In this document: in pieces, positions 24,666 through 36,700 of the stretch | How positions within the stretch are numbered: the stretch's first letter is position 1 | How the letters are laid out: each line of letters begins with the position of its first letter | Origin: Streptomyces sp. NBC_01231 | GTDB lineage: Bacteria > Actinomycetota > Actinomycetes > Streptomycetales > Streptomycetaceae | NCBI GenBank assembly: GCA_035999765.1 | Contig: CP108521.1 | Location: 1,116,001 to 1,180,000, forward strand | Direction: 5' to 3' | DNA length: 64,000 nt | The notes under the pieces: model-generated | What the model was told of the DNA's origin: nothing | Databases searched by the model: none | The model's input: only the letters and a program-made list of their open reading frames with translations | Position numbers and translations under genes: made by a program

Positions 24666-25643
24666 ATGACCGCGACCACCCAGCACCCGTTGCCCGTCAC
24701 CGCACCACCGAGCGCCGCACCGGCCGCCGACCGGCGCGCCCGCAAGGCTGCCCGCCGTCGCCAACTCACCGCCTGCGGCGTGCTGATGACGCCCTTCTTC
24801 GCCCTGCTGGTCACCGTCTTCCTGATCCCCGTCGGTACCGCCGTCTACCTGAGCTTCTACAGCGACGACCAGCCCGGCCTCGGCTTCGGCCCCGAACGCA
24901 CCGTCTTCGTGGGCCTGCGCAGCTACGCGGCGGTCCTGACCGACCCGACGTTCCTCGGCGGCCTCGGCACCGTCGCCCTGTACTGCCTGATCTACATCCC
25001 GCTCATGGTCGTCGGCGCCCTCGCCCTGGCCCTGCTGCTGGACTCCGGTGTCGTGAAGCTGCGCGCCTGGGCGCAGTTGGGGCTGTTCCTGCCGCACGCG
25101 GTGCCCGGCATCATCGCCGCCCTGATCTGGCTGTACCTGTACACGCCCGGCCTCAGCCCGGTCGTCGACCTGTTCGCCCGCGCGGACATCACGATCGACT
25201 TCCTGGGCGTGCACACCGTGATCCCGTCCATCGTGAACATCGCCCTGTGGAGCAACCTCGGCTACAACATGGTGGTCTTCTACGCCGCGCTCCAGGCCGT
25301 GCCCCGTGAGGTGATCGAGGCGTCCGTGGTCGACGGCGCCGGGCCGGTTCGCACGGCGTTGCAGGTCAAGACGCCGCTGGTGCGGGCCTCGATCGTGATG
25401 GTCGCGATGTTCACCCTGATCTGGGCGTTGCAGCTGTTCACCGAGCCGATGCTGCTCAGCCAGTCCTCCCAGATGATCAACTCCCGGTTCTCACCAAGCA
25501 TGTACATCTACGACGCGGCGTTCACCCGCAACAACTACAGCCTGGCGGCGGCCGCCTCGGTCGTCCTGCTGCTGTGCACGATCGCCCTGTCCTACGGCGT
25601 CACCCGCTGGACCAGCCGTGCCGACGCCCAGGAGGTCCGATGA
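24666..25643 (+). CDS. ABC sugar transporter permease (MalF/UgpA type)
   Basis: 325 residues with six membrane helices; the first follows an Arg-rich cytoplasmic lead (DRRARKAARRRQL). The ATPase-coupling EAA loop reads EVIEASVVDGAGPVRTALQVKTP. AGGTGA sits before the ATG at 24666; a GTG four codons earlier is less likely because its own spacing is poor. Its stop overlaps the next permease start by four bases (ATGA), so both subunits are made together. Confidence 0.92.
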   Translation: MTATTQHPLPVTAPPSAAPAADRRARKAARRRQLTACGVLMTPFFALLVTVFLIPVGTAVYLSFYSDDQPGLGFGPERTVFVGLRSYAAVLTDPTFLGGLGTVALYCLIYIPLMVVGALALALLLDSGVVKLRAWAQLGLFLPHAVPGIIAALIWLYLYTPGLSPVVDLFARADITIDFLGVHTVIPSIVNIALWSNLGYNMVVFYAALQAVPREVIEASVVDGAGPVRTALQVKTPLVRASIVMVAMFTLIWALQLFTEPMLLSQSSQMINSRFSPSMYIYDAAFTRNNYSLAAAASVVLLLCTIALSYGVTRWTSRADAQEVR

Positions 25644-26503
25644 GTGCCACCGGCAGCACCCTGCTGCGCCCACGACTGCTGGGCCGTACGACGGTCAACG
25701 CCGTCGTCCTCGTCTCCGTCCTCTACACCCTGCTGCCCGCGCTGTGGCTGGTGCTCGCCGCGTCGAAGGGCCGGGACGCGCTGTTCGGCAGTGATCTGCT
25801 GTCGATGAGCGACTTCTCCTTCGCGCAGAACCTGCGTGACGTGTTCGCCATGGACGGCGGCCTGTACGGGCGCTGGTACCTCAACAGCCTGCTGTACGCG
25901 GTGCTCGGCGCCGGCATCGGCGCGCTGGTGAGCGTCGCCTGCGGCTACGCCTTCGACAAGTACCGCTTCCGCCACAAGGAGAAGCTGTTCGGCCTGGTGC
26001 TCGCGGCGGTCATGGTCCCGCAGACGGTTCTCGCGCTGCCGCTGTATCTGATGGCGTCCGGGACGGGCCTGGTCAACACCTTCTGGGCGGTCTTCATCCC
26101 CGTGCTGTTCAACCCGTTCGGCGTCTACCTCGGCCGGATCTTCAGCCAGGGCTACGTCCCCGACGAGGTGCTGGAGGCGGCACGCATGGACGGGGCGGGA
26201 GAGCTGGCCGCCTATGTGCGGGTGGCGCTGCGGATGCTCGGGCCGGGGCTGGTCACGGTGTTCCTGTTCCAGCTCACCGCGATCTGGAACAACTTCTTCC
26301 TGCCCATGGTGATGCTGTCCGACCAGGACCTGTATCCCGTCAGCCTGGGCCTGTACCAGTGGAACAGCTCGGCGACCGTCTCGCCCGAGTACTACCCCGT
26401 GGTGATCATGGGCTCGCTGCTCGCCGTCCTCCCGCTCGTCCTCGCGTTCATCCTGCTCCAGCGCTTCTGGCGCGGCGGACTGACCGCCGGAGCCGTCAAG
26501 TGA
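25640..26503 (+). CDS. ABC sugar transporter permease (MalG/UgpE type)
   Basis: 287 residues with six membrane helices. The coupling loop EVLEAARMDGAGELAAYVRVALRM is the EAA motif of the second subunit of CUT1 importers; YALPLYLMASGTGLVNT-like loops and NNFFLPMVMLSD before the last helix are typical. Start overlaps the upstream stop (ATGA) and its own stop overlaps the next start (GTGA), placing it firmly inside a coupled operon. Confidence 0.92.
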   Translation: MSATGSTLLRPRLLGRTTVNAVVLVSVLYTLLPALWLVLAASKGRDALFGSDLLSMSDFSFAQNLRDVFAMDGGLYGRWYLNSLLYAVLGAGIGALVSVACGYAFDKYRFRHKEKLFGLVLAAVMVPQTVLALPLYLMASGTGLVNTFWAVFIPVLFNPFGVYLGRIFSQGYVPDEVLEAARMDGAGELAAYVRVALRMLGPGLVTVFLFQLTAIWNNFFLPMVMLSDQDLYPVSLGLYQWNSSATVSPEYYPVVIMGSLLAVLPLVLAFILLQRFWRGGLTAGAVK

Positions 26504-27525
26504 GCGCCTCGGGACCGGGGTTCCGCCCGCGGGCCGCCCTGGCGATGTCCCAGGATGCCGCCCGTGCCGTCTGGGACCCCGCGTCGCTCGACGCCCTCGC
26601 CCGGATCTGCGATCTCGCCCCGCTTCCGGTCCTCGACGACCTGAGTACGCCGCGCGCACATGAGGTGCTCGCCGACGTGGATCTGCTGGTCACCGGCTGG
26701 GGCTGTCCTCCGCTGGACGCGTCGGTGCTGCGGGCCGCGCCCCGGTTGCGGGCCGTGGCGCACACCGCGGGCAGCGTGCGCGGCCATGTCACCGACGCGT
26801 GCTGGGAGCGCGGCATCGAGGTGTCCTCCGCCGCCGCGGCCAACGCCGTGCCGGTGGCCGAGTACACCCTCGCGATGATCCTGCTCACCGGAAAGCACGT
26901 CCTGGAGCGGGCCCGCGACTACGGCGCCTCGAAGCGACGCGCGAACTGGCTGCGCACACCCCGCGAAGTCGGCAACTACCGCCGCACGGTGGGCATTCTG
27001 TCGGCCTCGCTGGTGGGCCGCCGGGTCATCGAGCTGCTGCGCCCGCTCGACATCGAGGTCCTGCTGTACGACCCGTACGTCTCCGACGCGGACGCCGTCG
27101 AACTCGGAGTCCGGCGCGTGGAGTTGGCGGAGCTGTTCACCCACTGCGACACCGTCAGCGTGCACACCCCCTTGCTGCCCGCGACCCGCGGACTGGTGAG
27201 CCGTGCGCTGATCGACTCCATGCCGGACGACGCGGTACTGATCAACACCTCGCGCGGTGCCGTCGTCGACCAGGAGGCGCTCACGGACGCCCTCCTGGGC
27301 GGTCGGGTCCGAGCCGTCCTGGACGTCACCGATCCCGAAGCGCTTCCGCCCGACCACCCGTTGTGGGCCTGCGAGAACGCGCTCATCACCCCGCACCTGG
27401 CCGGCTCCGAGGGCAACGAGTGGCGCCGACTGTCCGACCACGCGCTCGCCGAGATCGAACGGTGGGCCTCCGGCGCCGGGTTCCGGCATCCGGTACAACG
27501 CGAAAGGCTGGCCTTCCTGGCATGA
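26500..27525 (+). CDS. D-2-hydroxyacid dehydrogenase family protein
   Basis: 341 residues, GTG start overlapping the permease stop. Catalytic-domain halves flank a Rossmann domain. Seen: the hinge AEYTLAMILLTGKH, then a nucleotide loop reading GILSASLVGRRVIELLRP, where the classical GxGxxG is degenerate (S-A-S replaces G-x-G), then INTSRGAVVDQEALTDAL with the substrate Arg, and ITPHLAGSEG with the active-site His. A Glu before it is expected but reads DVTDPEALP. It probably reduces or oxidises an acid derived from the imported sugar; the exact substrate is unknown. Confidence 0.85.
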   Translation: MSASGPGFRPRAALAMSQDAARAVWDPASLDALARICDLAPLPVLDDLSTPRAHEVLADVDLLVTGWGCPPLDASVLRAAPRLRAVAHTAGSVRGHVTDACWERGIEVSSAAAANAVPVAEYTLAMILLTGKHVLERARDYGASKRRANWLRTPREVGNYRRTVGILSASLVGRRVIELLRPLDIEVLLYDPYVSDADAVELGVRRVELAELFTHCDTVSVHTPLLPATRGLVSRALIDSMPDDAVLINTSRGAVVDQEALTDALLGGRVRAVLDVTDPEALPPDHPLWACENALITPHLAGSEGNEWRRLSDHALAEIERWASGAGFRHPVQRERLAFLA

Positions 27526-29423
27526 GCATCCCGTTCGAACTGCCCGCGGAGGACCGCGAGTCGAGCCCGTACACCGGCTACACCCGGGCCCACTGGGAAG
27601 CGGTGGCCGACGGTCTGCTGACGGCGGCGTGGCGTTGGAGCACACCCGGCGGCGCGCTGTTGGACCTGCCCGGCCGGCCCTCACGTTCGGGGGTGCGCTC
27701 CGACGGGCTGGAGGGCTACGCCCGGACGTTCCTCGCCGCCGCCTTCCGGGTGGCGGGCGCCCGGGGCGACGATCCGCACGGCTGGCTGGACCGCTACGCG
27801 CGCGGCCTCGCCGCCGGCACCCGCGACCCCGGCCGCGAGGACACCGAGTCCTGGCCGCTGATCCTCGATCACCATGTGCAGGGCCAGCCCATGGTCGAGT
27901 CGGCGTCGGTGGCGCTCGGCCTGCGGCTGACGGCCCCGTGGCTGTGGAAACACCTCGACGGCGACGTGCAGGACCGGACCGAGGAGTGGCTGCGCGGCGC
28001 GCTGCGGCACACTCCGGCGCCGAACAACTGGTACCTGTTCCCCTTCACGGTGGCCGGTTTCCTGGAGTCGGTCGGCCGGGGGGACGCCGAGACGGCGGCC
28101 GTGCGGGAACGCGCGCTGGAGCTGATGGAGACCTGGTACCGGGGCGAGGGCTGGTACGCCGACGGCGACGGGCGCGCCTTCGACCACTACAACGGCTGGG
28201 CGCTGCACCTGTATCCGGTGCTCGACGCGTACCTGGGCGGCGATCCGGAACTGTCCGCGCGCTACGGCCCAAGGCTGCGCGCCCACCTGGACGGGTTCGC
28301 GCTGATGTTCGGCGCGGACGGGGCGCCGCTGCACTTCGGCCGTTCCCTGACCTACCGGTTCGCCGCTTCGGCGGCCGTCGGTCTGGGCGCCCTGACCGGG
28401 GACACACCGCTCTCCCCCGGCACCTCGCGGCGGCTGGCGAGCGGCAGTCTGCGGTACTTCCTCGATCGCGGCGCGCTGACCGACGACGGTCTGCTGAGCC
28501 TGGGCTGGTTCGGCCCGCACGAGGCGACGCTGCAGTCGTACTCGGGTCCCGCCTCCCCCTACTGGGCGTCGAAGGGGTTCGTGTCGCTGCTGGCGCCCGC
28601 GGACCATCCGCTGTGGACGGCCCGCGAGGAGGCCGCGCCCGTCGAGGAGGCCGACCGGGTGCTCGCCCTGCCGGCGGCGGGTCTGCTCGTTCAGGCGACG
28701 CGCGGCGACGGGATCGTACGACTGCACAACCACGGCAGCGACCATGTGCGCCCGCACGAGGGGGAGGACGCCCGAGCCGACGATCCGCACTACGGACGCC
28801 AGGCCTACTCGACCCGTACCGGCCCGACTGCGACCGGGAACATCGCGGACAACCATCTGTCGCTGGAGGTGGCCGGCCGGCGCAGCGTGCGGCGGCGGAT
28901 CCATCCGCTCGGCGCCGGGCAGGGCGACGGGTGGGGCTGGGCGGCGTCGTGGCACCTGCCCGTGTTCGCCGGCGGGCCGCCCACCGTGCCGGGGCTGCGG
29001 GTGGAGAGCGTGACGGTGGCGCACGGGCCGTACGAACTGCGGGTGCACCGGGTGGTCGGGGCTCCGGCCGGAACCCTCGTGACGCAGACCGGGTGGGCCA
29101 CCGGCCCCGAGGAGGAGCTGGTGTCGACGCTGCACGGCCCGCACGGGTGGAGCGGGCCCGCCGAGCCGGCCCGGGCCCCGCAGGGCACCGCCTACACGCC
29201 CTGGGCCCGGGTGCCGCGGCTGGTGGGCCGGGCCGGGGGCACCACGGTGCACGTCTGTGTCGCGCTGCTGACCGGCGGTGCGGCACCGGATGACCCGGCG
29301 GAGGCCGTCACATCCGTGACGGTCGACGGTGCCGAGGTCGAGGTGGGATGGGGCGGGGCGGTGGGCGGGGCGCTGACGCGGATCTCGTTCGAGCCGCTGA
29401 GGGTGTCGCACGATCCGGTGTGA
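27522..29423 (+). CDS. DUF2264 domain protein, probable glycan-processing enzyme
   Basis: 633 residues beginning MSIPFELPAEDRESSPYTGYTRAHWEAVAD, which matches the DUF2264 start. The first about 370 residues look like an all-alpha toroid seen in unsaturated glucuronyl hydrolases and heparinase-like enzymes (TESWPLILDHHVQGQPMVES, NNWYLFPFTVAGFLE, WYADGDGRAFDHYNGWALHLY). The rest is a beta-rich domain. It carries no signal peptide, so it acts in the cytoplasm on imported oligosaccharide. Start overlaps the dehydrogenase stop (ATGA), making it the last gene of the coupled uptake operon. The reaction is not established. Confidence 0.85.
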   Translation: MSIPFELPAEDRESSPYTGYTRAHWEAVADGLLTAAWRWSTPGGALLDLPGRPSRSGVRSDGLEGYARTFLAAAFRVAGARGDDPHGWLDRYARGLAAGTRDPGREDTESWPLILDHHVQGQPMVESASVALGLRLTAPWLWKHLDGDVQDRTEEWLRGALRHTPAPNNWYLFPFTVAGFLESVGRGDAETAAVRERALELMETWYRGEGWYADGDGRAFDHYNGWALHLYPVLDAYLGGDPELSARYGPRLRAHLDGFALMFGADGAPLHFGRSLTYRFAASAAVGLGALTGDTPLSPGTSRRLASGSLRYFLDRGALTDDGLLSLGWFGPHEATLQSYSGPASPYWASKGFVSLLAPADHPLWTAREEAAPVEEADRVLALPAAGLLVQATRGDGIVRLHNHGSDHVRPHEGEDARADDPHYGRQAYSTRTGPTATGNIADNHLSLEVAGRRSVRRRIHPLGAGQGDGWGWAASWHLPVFAGGPPTVPGLRVESVTVAHGPYELRVHRVVGAPAGTLVTQTGWATGPEEELVSTLHGPHGWSGPAEPARAPQGTAYTPWARVPRLVGRAGGTTVHVCVALLTGGAAPDDPAEAVTSVTVDGAEVEVGWGGAVGGALTRISFEPLRVSHDPV

Positions 29424-29497
29424 CGGACGGTGCGGGTGACGGCCGGGCACGGCGGGGGGTTCGGCGCAGCCCGTGCGGACCTGGCCGCCTCACTCGT

Positions 29498-29830
29498 TCA
29501 CTCAGCGGGCGCCTTGATGATGTCGCCCTTCTCGTCGATGGTGTGGGTGCTCCAGTACACGTCCCACTTGTCGCCGACGTGCTCGGGGACCTTGCCCTCC
29601 GGGAAGCGGACGTACCCCTCGGGCGGCTCCTCGCCGTTGGACACGCACGCGCTGCCGGTACTGCCCACCGTCATGACCGGGTACTCGCCACCGCCGCACT
29701 GGGCGTCCTCCATGGAGCAGCCGACCAGCAACGCGGCAGTCACGCCGGCCAGCGCGAGGCCCCACACGGCCCGCGTCCGGCGCCCGCTGATCGCGAGTGA
29801 CGTCGGGTGAACTCGGTTGTCGGTACGCAC
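29498..29830 (-). CDS. SCO0607-family lipoprotein
   Basis: 110 residues. GTG start with GGGAG 8 bases upstream, then RRTRAVWGLALAGVTAALLVGC, a lipoprotein signal with the lipobox LVGC. The mature part is short and hydrophilic, with two further Cys (QCGGG, SACVSN) and a conserved-looking WDVYWSTHTIDEKGDI end. The wording matches, from memory, the SCO0607 lipoproteins of Streptomyces, whose function is unknown. It would sit on the outer face of the membrane. No operon partner. Confidence 0.75.
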   Translation of the reverse strand: MRTDNRVHPTSLAISGRRTRAVWGLALAGVTAALLVGCSMEDAQCGGGEYPVMTVGSTGSACVSNGEEPPEGYVRFPEGKVPEHVGDKWDVYWSTHTIDEKGDIIKAPAE

Positions 29831-30199
29831 AGTCGGCTCCCTCTGGGTGGCTTGTGGGACCAGCCTGCGGGAAGTGTGACGACCGCTCATGAGTACGTGT
29901 ACTCAGATGCGGCGGGTCGTCCTACCCGAGTCGGCGTCGGCCGGGGCGGGGTACTTCGCGGACCAGCGGACCACGAGACTTCACGGTGATGAAGAACGGC
30001 AGCACGGCGACTCCGGCACCTCAAAAGTTTCGAGCGGCACGGGCATGGCCTGTCCGGCGCGTGTGCGGTGTCCGTACGTCGCTTGTCACGCCCGGACGAA
30101 GCCTCGCCCTTCGGCACTCACCTCAGGCAAAGGCCGCCCCGTTCCCCCCGGTCCGCGCCCGAGGCGCTGCCATATTCGAAGGCCACTTCGGAGGTGGCT
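29831..30199. other. Intergenic region upstream of the Pks13-like cluster
   Basis: About 370 bases between the divergent lipoprotein gene and the carboxylase gene. Apart from the palindrome at 29890-29905 I see no gene and no further symmetric element; the cluster promoter should be here. Confidence 0.4.
29890..29905. promoter_or_regulatory. Palindrome TGAGTAC-GT-GTACTCA
   Basis: Perfect 7-base arms around a 2-base centre, 60 bases upstream of the lipoprotein start and about 300 bases upstream of the carboxylase gene. It looks like a dimeric repressor site, more likely for the lipoprotein gene. Confidence 0.5.
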
Positions 30200-31777
30200 G
30201 TGACGACTGAGGCGACAACGTCCGAGGCAAGGCAGACCGCGCGGCCCGTGCCCGACGGCACCGCCGACCGCATCGCCGACCTGGAAAGGCGTCGGGCGCG
30301 GGCGGTGTCCCCGGGCGGGGCCAGAAGGCGGGGGGAGTTCGACGCCCGGGAGCGGATCGACCGGCTGGTGGACGCCGGATCCTTCACCGAGACAGGGCTG
30401 TTCGTCCGGGCCCGGTCCGCCGGGGACGGGGCCCGCCGGCCCCACGGCGACGGGGTGGTCACCGGGACCGGCACCGTCGACGGCCGTCCGGTCTGTGTGT
30501 TCGCGCAGGACTCCGGCGTCTTCGGCGGCAGCATGGGCGAGGCGTTCGGCGAGAAGACCATCGCCCTGATGGACCTCGCCCTCAAGACCGGCTGCCCGGT
30601 CGTCGGACTCAACGACGGCGGCGGCGCCCGGATCCAGGAGGGCGTCGCCTCGCTCGCCCGCTACGCCGAACTGGTCCACCGCAATGTGCGGGCGTCCGGG
30701 GTGATCCCACAGATCTCGGTCGTGCTCGGGCCGTGCGCCGGCGGGGCCGCCTACTCGCCCGCGATCACCGACTTCACGGTGATGGTGGACGGCGCCTCAC
30801 ACATGTTCGTCACCGGACCCGACGTCATCGAGACGGTCACCGGCGAACGCGCCACCGCCGAGGAACTGGGCGGCGCGCACACCAGCAACTCCGTCAACGG
30901 CAACGCCCACTTCCTCGCCGCCGACGAGGAGGACGCCCTCGACACCGTGCGCGACCTGCTGTCGTACCTGCCCCCCAACAACCTGGAGCGGCCCCCGGAG
31001 TACGCCCCGGCCCCGCCGAGCGCCGACGGTGTGCCGCTCGACGAGGTCGTCCCCGACCGGCTCGGGCAGGCGTACGACATGCGCGACGTGCTGCGGGCGG
31101 TCGTCGACGACGGTGAACTCCTGGACGTCCAGGAGCTGTTCGCCCCGAACATCATCTGCGCCCTGGCCCGCGTGGAGGGGCGTTCGGTCGGAGTCGTCGC
31201 CAACCAGCCGCTGCACGCGGCCGGTGTCCTCGACATCGACGCCTCCGAGAAGGCCGCGCGGTTCGTGCGGTTCTGCGACGCCTTCGGGATCCCGCTGCTG
31301 ACCTTCGCCGATGTCCCCGGCTATCTCTCGGGCGTCCGGCAGGAGCGGGGCGGCATCATCCGGCGCGGCGCCAAGCTGCTGTACGCCTACGCCGAGGCGA
31401 CCGTTCCCAAGGTCACCGTGGTGGTGCGCAAGGCGTACGGCGGCGGGTACGCCGTGATGGGCTCCAAACACCTGGGCGCCGACGTCAACCTCGCCTGGCC
31501 CACCGCCCGGATCGCCGTGATGGGAGCCGAGGGCGCGGTGGGCCTCCTGCACCGGCGCGAACTCGCCGCCGCCGACGATCCCGAGGCGCTGCGCGCGCGG
31601 CTCGTGGCCTCGTACGAGAGCACTCACGGCACGCCCTATCTCGCCGCCGAACGCGGCTACGTAGACGCCGTCATCGCGCCGCGCGAGACCCGCGACCAGG
31701 TCTGCCGGGCCCTGCGCACCCTGCACGGCAAACGCGCGCCGATGCCACAGCGCCGGCACGGCAACATCCCTCTCTGA
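30200..31777 (+). CDS. Acyl-CoA carboxylase beta (carboxyltransferase) subunit, AccD4-like by context
   Basis: 525 residues, GTG start with GGAGGTG 4 bases upstream. Carboxyltransferase moves CO2 from biotin to an acyl-CoA. Landmarks: the N-half VFAQDSGVFGGSMGEAFGEK, LNDGGGARIQEGVASL, VVLGPCAGGAAYSPAITDF (oxyanion and acyl-CoA pocket), and the C-half PLLTFADVPGYLSG, RQERGGIIRRGAKLLYAYAEA and KAYGGGYAVMGSK. No biotin-carboxylase subunit is nearby. It precedes the FAAL and PKS genes, so it probably carboxylates the alpha-chain acyl-CoA used by that PKS. Propionyl- or acetyl-CoA as substrate is an alternative. Confidence 0.92.
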   Translation: MTTEATTSEARQTARPVPDGTADRIADLERRRARAVSPGGARRRGEFDARERIDRLVDAGSFTETGLFVRARSAGDGARRPHGDGVVTGTGTVDGRPVCVFAQDSGVFGGSMGEAFGEKTIALMDLALKTGCPVVGLNDGGGARIQEGVASLARYAELVHRNVRASGVIPQISVVLGPCAGGAAYSPAITDFTVMVDGASHMFVTGPDVIETVTGERATAEELGGAHTSNSVNGNAHFLAADEEDALDTVRDLLSYLPPNNLERPPEYAPAPPSADGVPLDEVVPDRLGQAYDMRDVLRAVVDDGELLDVQELFAPNIICALARVEGRSVGVVANQPLHAAGVLDIDASEKAARFVRFCDAFGIPLLTFADVPGYLSGVRQERGGIIRRGAKLLYAYAEATVPKVTVVVRKAYGGGYAVMGSKHLGADVNLAWPTARIAVMGAEGAVGLLHRRELAAADDPEALRARLVASYESTHGTPYLAAERGYVDAVIAPRETRDQVCRALRTLHGKRAPMPQRRHGNIPL

Positions 31778-31936
31778 CCGACCCCCCATTCCTTCGCATG
31801 GGCCCAACTGGTCCGCCGGCCCGACCCGTTCGCCCCGCCCCGCCCCAACGCCCGTGTGCCACCGCTCGATCCGCCCCGCCCGACCGACCCGCGCCACCCG
31901 CGAGCCGCCCCCGCGACGTGAGGAGCCACGCCACCC

Positions 31937-33759
<1,823 letters not shown>

Positions 33760-33763
<4 letters not shown>

Positions 33764-36700
33764 AGGCCGTCGGCGAGGCCGCGCTGCGCCGCCTGATCGC
33801 CGAGCGGGTGGCCGCCTGGAACGACATGCCGGTCGGGTCCGTCCCGATGGACCGGCCGCTCGCGGACCTCGGCATGTCCTCCCGGGACGCGGTCGCCCTG
33901 GCCGGGGAGCTCAGTTACCTCCTGGGCCGCGAACTGCCCTCGACGCTGCTGTGGGAGACCCCGACCGGTGACGCCCTGGTGGCGCGACTGTGCGGCGAGG
34001 CGGAGGAAGTCGCTCCGGTTGCCGTCGACGACCGGTCGGCGCCCGGCAGGCCCGGCGGGCCCGGAGAAAACTACGAACCCGTCGCGGTCGTCGGGGTCGG
34101 CTGCCGTCTGCCCGGCGCGGTGCACGGGCCCGCCGACTACTGGCGGCTGCTGGACGAGGGCACCGACGCGATCCGCCGGGTGCCCGAGGACCGGTGGCGC
34201 GACTTCACCCCCTTCCCGCCCGCCGACGTGCCTCCGTACGGCGGCTATCTCGACGACATCGCCGGGTTCGACGCGGACTTCTTCCACATCACCCCGCGTG
34301 AGGCCGCCGTGATGGACCCCCAGCAGCGGATCCTCCTGGAGGTGGTCCATGAGGCGCTCGCCCACGCGGCCGTCCCGGCCGCCTCCCTCGCCGGCAGCGC
34401 CACCGGTGTCTTCGTCGGGATCTCCGCCCCGGAATACGGGCAGCTCACCGGCGCCGACCCGTCCGCCGTAGATCCGTGGGCGCCGGCCGGCGCGGCCCTC
34501 AGCGTGGCGGCGGGGCGGCTGTCCTACGTCCTGGACACGCGGGGCCCGAGCATGGCCGTGGACACCGCCTGTTCCTCCTCGCTGGTCGCCGTGCACCACG
34601 CGTGCGTCAGCCTGCGCACGGGCGAGAGCGACACGGCGATCGCGGCCGGCGTCAACCTGCTGCTCTCCCCCACCGTCACCATGGCGTTCCAGCGGGCGGG
34701 GGCGTTGGCGCCGGACGGCCGGTGCAAGCCGTTCTCGGCCGCGGCCGACGGCATCGGGCGCGGCGAGGGCTGTGCGGCCGTCCTGCTGAAGCGACTGTCG
34801 GACGCCGAGCGGGACGGCGACCGCGTCCTGGCGGTCATCCGCGCCACCGCCGTCAACTCCGACGGCCGTTCCGGCGGCCTGATGGCGCCCAACCCGGCCG
34901 CCCAGCGGGCCGTGTTGAGCACCGCGTACGCGCGGGCCGGCCTCGCCGCGTCGTCCGTCGACTACGTCGAGGCGCACGGCACCGGCACCCCGCTCGGCGA
35001 CCCGATCGAGGCCGGCGCGCTCGACTCCGTGCTCGGCCGGGACCGCGACCCGGACCAGCCGTTGCTGGTCGGCTCCGTGAAGGGCAACCTCGGCCATCTG
35101 GAGTCGGCGGCGGGCGTCGCGGGCCTGGTGAAGACGGTGCTCGCCCTCCATCACGACCGCCTCCCGCCCTCCCTGCACTGCGCGGACGGCAGCGCCCTGG
35201 GCGACGCACGGCTGCGAGTGGTGACGGAGGCCGAGCCGTGGCCCCGCTACGGCGGCACGGCCACCGCCGGCGTCTCCGGCTTCGGGTTCGGCGGCACCAA
35301 CGCCCATGCCGTACTGGAGGAATGGCGACCCGGCGCCCTGGTGCCGGACGCGGGCGGGGAACCCGTCGCCCACCTGTTCCCGCTGTCCGACGTGGACGCC
35401 GAACGGGTCCGCGACACCGCGGCCCGGCTCGCCGACTGGCTGCACACGCCGAACGGCGGCACCGCCCGCCTCGCCGACCTGGCCCGCACGCTCGCCGGAC
35501 GCACAGGACGCGGACGGGCACGCGCCGCCGTGACGGCCCGCGACCGGGCCGAACTCGCCGACGCCCTGGGCGCGTTGGCCCGTCAGCGGCCGCACACTCG
35601 GGTCGTCACGGACGAGCGCGACCTCGTCGGGCGCGGACCGGTGTGGGTGTTCTCCGGATACGGCAGCCAGTGGGCCGGCATGGGTCGGCGGCTGCTGGCG
35701 GAGGAGCCCGCGTTCGCCGCCGCCGTGGAGAAACTGGATCCGCAGCTCGCCGCGGAGTGCGGGCTGTCGCTGTACGACCACCTGGCGACCGGCGGTGACC
35801 TCGACCGGCTGGAGGTGGCCCAGCCCGTCCTGTTCGGGCTTCAGGTCGCGCTCGCCGAGCTGTGGCGGTCCCGGGGTGTGGAGCCCGTGGCCGTGATCGG
35901 CCACTCCCTGGGCGAGGTGGCCGCCGCCGTGTGCGCGGGCGCCCTGGACGTGCCGGACGCGGCCCGGATCGTCGCCGTACGAGCCCGGTTGCTCAGCGGG
36001 TTGAGCGGGGGCGCGATGGCCGTGGTCGACGTACCGGACGACGAACTGGACGGCCTGCGACGGGACTTCCCGGGCGTGCATGTCGCCGTGCACTCCTCGC
36101 CCCGGCAGAAGGTCGTGACCGGGCAGGAGCCGGACGTGGCCGCGTTCGTGCGGCGGCTGGAGGAGCGGGGCCGGGCCGCCCGGGTCATGCGGGTGGTCGG
36201 CGCGGGGCACTCACCGCAGGTCGACGCGCTGCTGCCGGAGCTGACCGAGGCCCTGGCCGGGCTGCGGGGACGGCCACCGCGTGTTCCCGTCTACTCCACC
36301 GTCCTGGACGACCCGCGCGGCGAGTCCCGCTTCGACGCCGCCCACTGGGCCGCCAACCTGCGACGGCCCGTACGTCTGGACCGGGCGGTGGCGGCGGCCG
36401 CCGAGGACGGTCACACCGCGTTCGTCGAGATCTCCCCCCACCCGGTCCTCGGGCAGACCGTCGCGGACACCGTCGCGGACGCGTTCGTCGTCGGCACCCT
36501 GCGCCGGGGCGCCGACGACTCGGCCGCGTTCACCGCGCAGCTCGGCACCCTGTACACCGCGGGGCTGCGGCTGCCCGTGCCGTCCGGCCGGGTGGTCGAC
36601 GTGCCCGCTCCGCGCTGGCGGCATGTGCGGCACTGGTGGACGGACGGCGTCCGTGACCGTCGTACCGAGCCGACCGGCGCGGCGCCTGCGGCGACTGCGG

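Noticed and set aside
31798..31936. Coding start upstream of the FAAL gene
   Set aside because: An open frame begins at 31798 but is Pro/Arg-rich and out of the FAAL frame; the FAAL domain starts cleanly at 31937.
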